The notes under the pieces: model-generated | What the model saw: the letters and a program-made list of their open reading frames with translations, nothing else | Told to the model about the DNA's origin: nothing | The model's database searches: none | Program-made: the position numbers and the translations under genes | Assembly: GCA_001644455.1 (NCBI GenBank) | Contig: LSTF01000102.1 | Coordinates: forward strand, 1-53,431 | DNA length: 53,431 bases | DNA from: Betaproteobacteria bacterium SCGC AG-212-J23 | GTDB taxonomy: Bacteria > Pseudomonadota > Gammaproteobacteria > Burkholderiales > SG8-39 | Direction: 5' to 3' | Shown: in pieces, positions 52,768 to 53,431 of the stretch | Layout of the letters: the number at the start of each line of letters is the position of its first letter | Position numbering within the stretch: position 1 is the stretch's first letter

Positions 52768-53348
52768 TTCAGCAAAGCCACGAGCTTCTGCAGCGCGATG
52801 CCGCGGTGGCTGAGGCGATTCTTTTCCTCGGCGTCGAGCTCGGCGGCGGTCTTGTCCAGCGCCTTGATGAAGAACAGCGGGTCGTAGCCGAAGCCGTTCG
52901 TACCGCGCGGCGCGCGCGCTATTTCGCCGTGCCAGACGCCTTCGGCGACGAGGGGATTGCGGTCTTCCGGGTCTTTCACCAGCACCATCACGCAAGTGTA
53001 GTAGGCGCGACGGTTGTCCTCGAGGCTTCGCAGCAGCTTTTCGTTGTTGCGCCGGTCGCGCTCCTCGCGGTTGCCGGCGCGCCCCGCGTAGTAGGCGGAA
53101 TGCACGCCGGGCTCGCCGCCCAGCGCCGGCACGCTCAGGCCGGAATCGTCGGCGAGCGCGGGCAGCCGCGCGGCGCGGCTCGCGTGGCGCGCCTTGGCGA
53201 GCGCGTTCTCGAGAAAGCTGTCGTGGGGTTCCTCCGCCTCCGCGATGCCGAGCGCGGATTGGGAAAGAATTTCGAAATCAAAGGGCGCGAGCAATTCGCC
53301 GATCTCCCGCAGCTTGCCGGGATTGCCCGACGCCAGGACGAGCTTCAC
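52764..53348 (-). CDS. rdgB: XTP/dITP pyrophosphatase (non-canonical purine NTPase)
   Basis: RdgB removes inosine and xanthosine triphosphates from the nucleotide pool. The 194-residue protein starts MKLVLASGNPGKLREIGELL and carries LADDSGLSVPALGG and GFGYDPLFF, with SHRGIALQKL near the end: all Ham1/RdgB signatures. GTG start overlaps the rph stop by four bases (GTGA). Confidence 0.97.
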   Translation of the reverse strand: MKLVLASGNPGKLREIGELLAPFDFEILSQSALGIAEAEEPHDSFLENALAKARHASRAARLPALADDSGLSVPALGGEPGVHSAYYAGRAGNREERDRRNNEKLLRSLEDNRRAYYTCVMVLVKDPEDRNPLVAEGVWHGEIARAPRGTNGFGYDPLFFIKALDKTAAELDAEEKNRLSHRGIALQKLVALLK

Positions 53349-53431
53349 AGGCCGAGCGATTTTTTCTGCAACGAGACCAGCTGCTGAATGCCGCGCGAGG
53401 CGAGGCCGAGGAGTGCGTCGAGCTCGGCGCG
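53345..53431 (-). CDS. rph: ribonuclease PH, C-terminal fragment
   Basis: Twenty-eight codons and a stop at the window edge read ELDALLGLASRGIQQLVSLQ and then KKSLGL. This matches the RNase PH C-terminal helix, and the gene sits in its usual place before rdgB. RNase PH trims tRNA 3' ends. The catalytic part lies outside the window. Confidence 0.8.
   Translation of the reverse strand, partial: RAELDALLGLASRGIQQLVSLQKKSLGL

Overview
The window is a dense, GC-rich bacterial chromosome segment with very short intergenic gaps, many ATGA, GTGA and TTGA start/stop overlaps, and frequent GTG and TTG starts. Gene order points to a betaproteobacterium: hisG-murA-ibaG beside an mla operon with mlaA embedded in it (mlaFEDACB), kdsD-kdsC-lptCAB-rpoN-hpf-ptsN-hprK-rapZ, thiS-thiG-trmB, and hemW-rdgB-rph. 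No insertion sequence, prophage, CRISPR array or rRNA was seen. The genus cannot be fixed from the sequence alone.

Layout. (1) 1-6956, minus strand: Mla phospholipid transport to the outer membrane (mlaF,E,D,A,C,B), then an ABC-2 exporter pair, ibaG, murA and the first codons of hisG. (2) 6995-26047: an MSHA-like type IV pilus locus. An ABC-2 ATPase and a PrsR-like sigma-54 activator open it, followed by mshM-, mshL-, mshN-, mshE-, mshG-, mshI-, mshJ- and mshK-like genes and two unusual pilin-like proteins. It closes with a reverse-oriented PrsK-like sensor kinase, an ABC-2 permease, an unknown membrane-anchored protein and a separate prepilin gene. That prepilin gene has a sigma-54 type promoter, a tandem repeat upstream that could be an activator site, and a strong terminator. 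(3) 26196-28350: a 55-residue small ORF and a KefB-type cation/proton antiporter. (4) 28370-36285: Kdo and LPS-transport genes, rpoN, ribosome hibernation factor, the nitrogen-PTS branch (ptsN, hprK, rapZ) and a LON-domain protein. (5) 36311-44546: a SpoIIAA/STAS-like protein with a clear sigma-70 promoter, mutY, a complete peptide ABC importer operon carrying an M20 amidohydrolase, and a TfoX N-domain protein. (6) 44543-49288, minus strand: an omptin-like outer-membrane protein, a 5'-nucleotidase, a receiver-only regulator, a SulP transporter, cspA, infA and tRNA-Gly(CCC). (7) 49312-53431: a putative outer-membrane barrel protein, thiS-thiG-trmB, hemW, rdgB and the end of rph.

How the parts fit. 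Regions 1 and 4 are envelope-building housekeeping genes: peptidoglycan precursor, Kdo, LPS export and lipid asymmetry. The accessory interest is region 2. Two-component partners and ABC-2 transporter partners sit at opposite ends of the pilus genes. The terminal prepilin carries a GG-N10-GC promoter, and rpoN itself is encoded about 6 kb downstream. I infer a PrsK/PrsR-like, RpoN-dependent, probably c-di-GMP-responsive pilus system whose ABC-2 exporter role is unknown. Several start codons are non-canonical (CTG, ATA) and are marked as inferred. The ends of the window cut hisG and rph.
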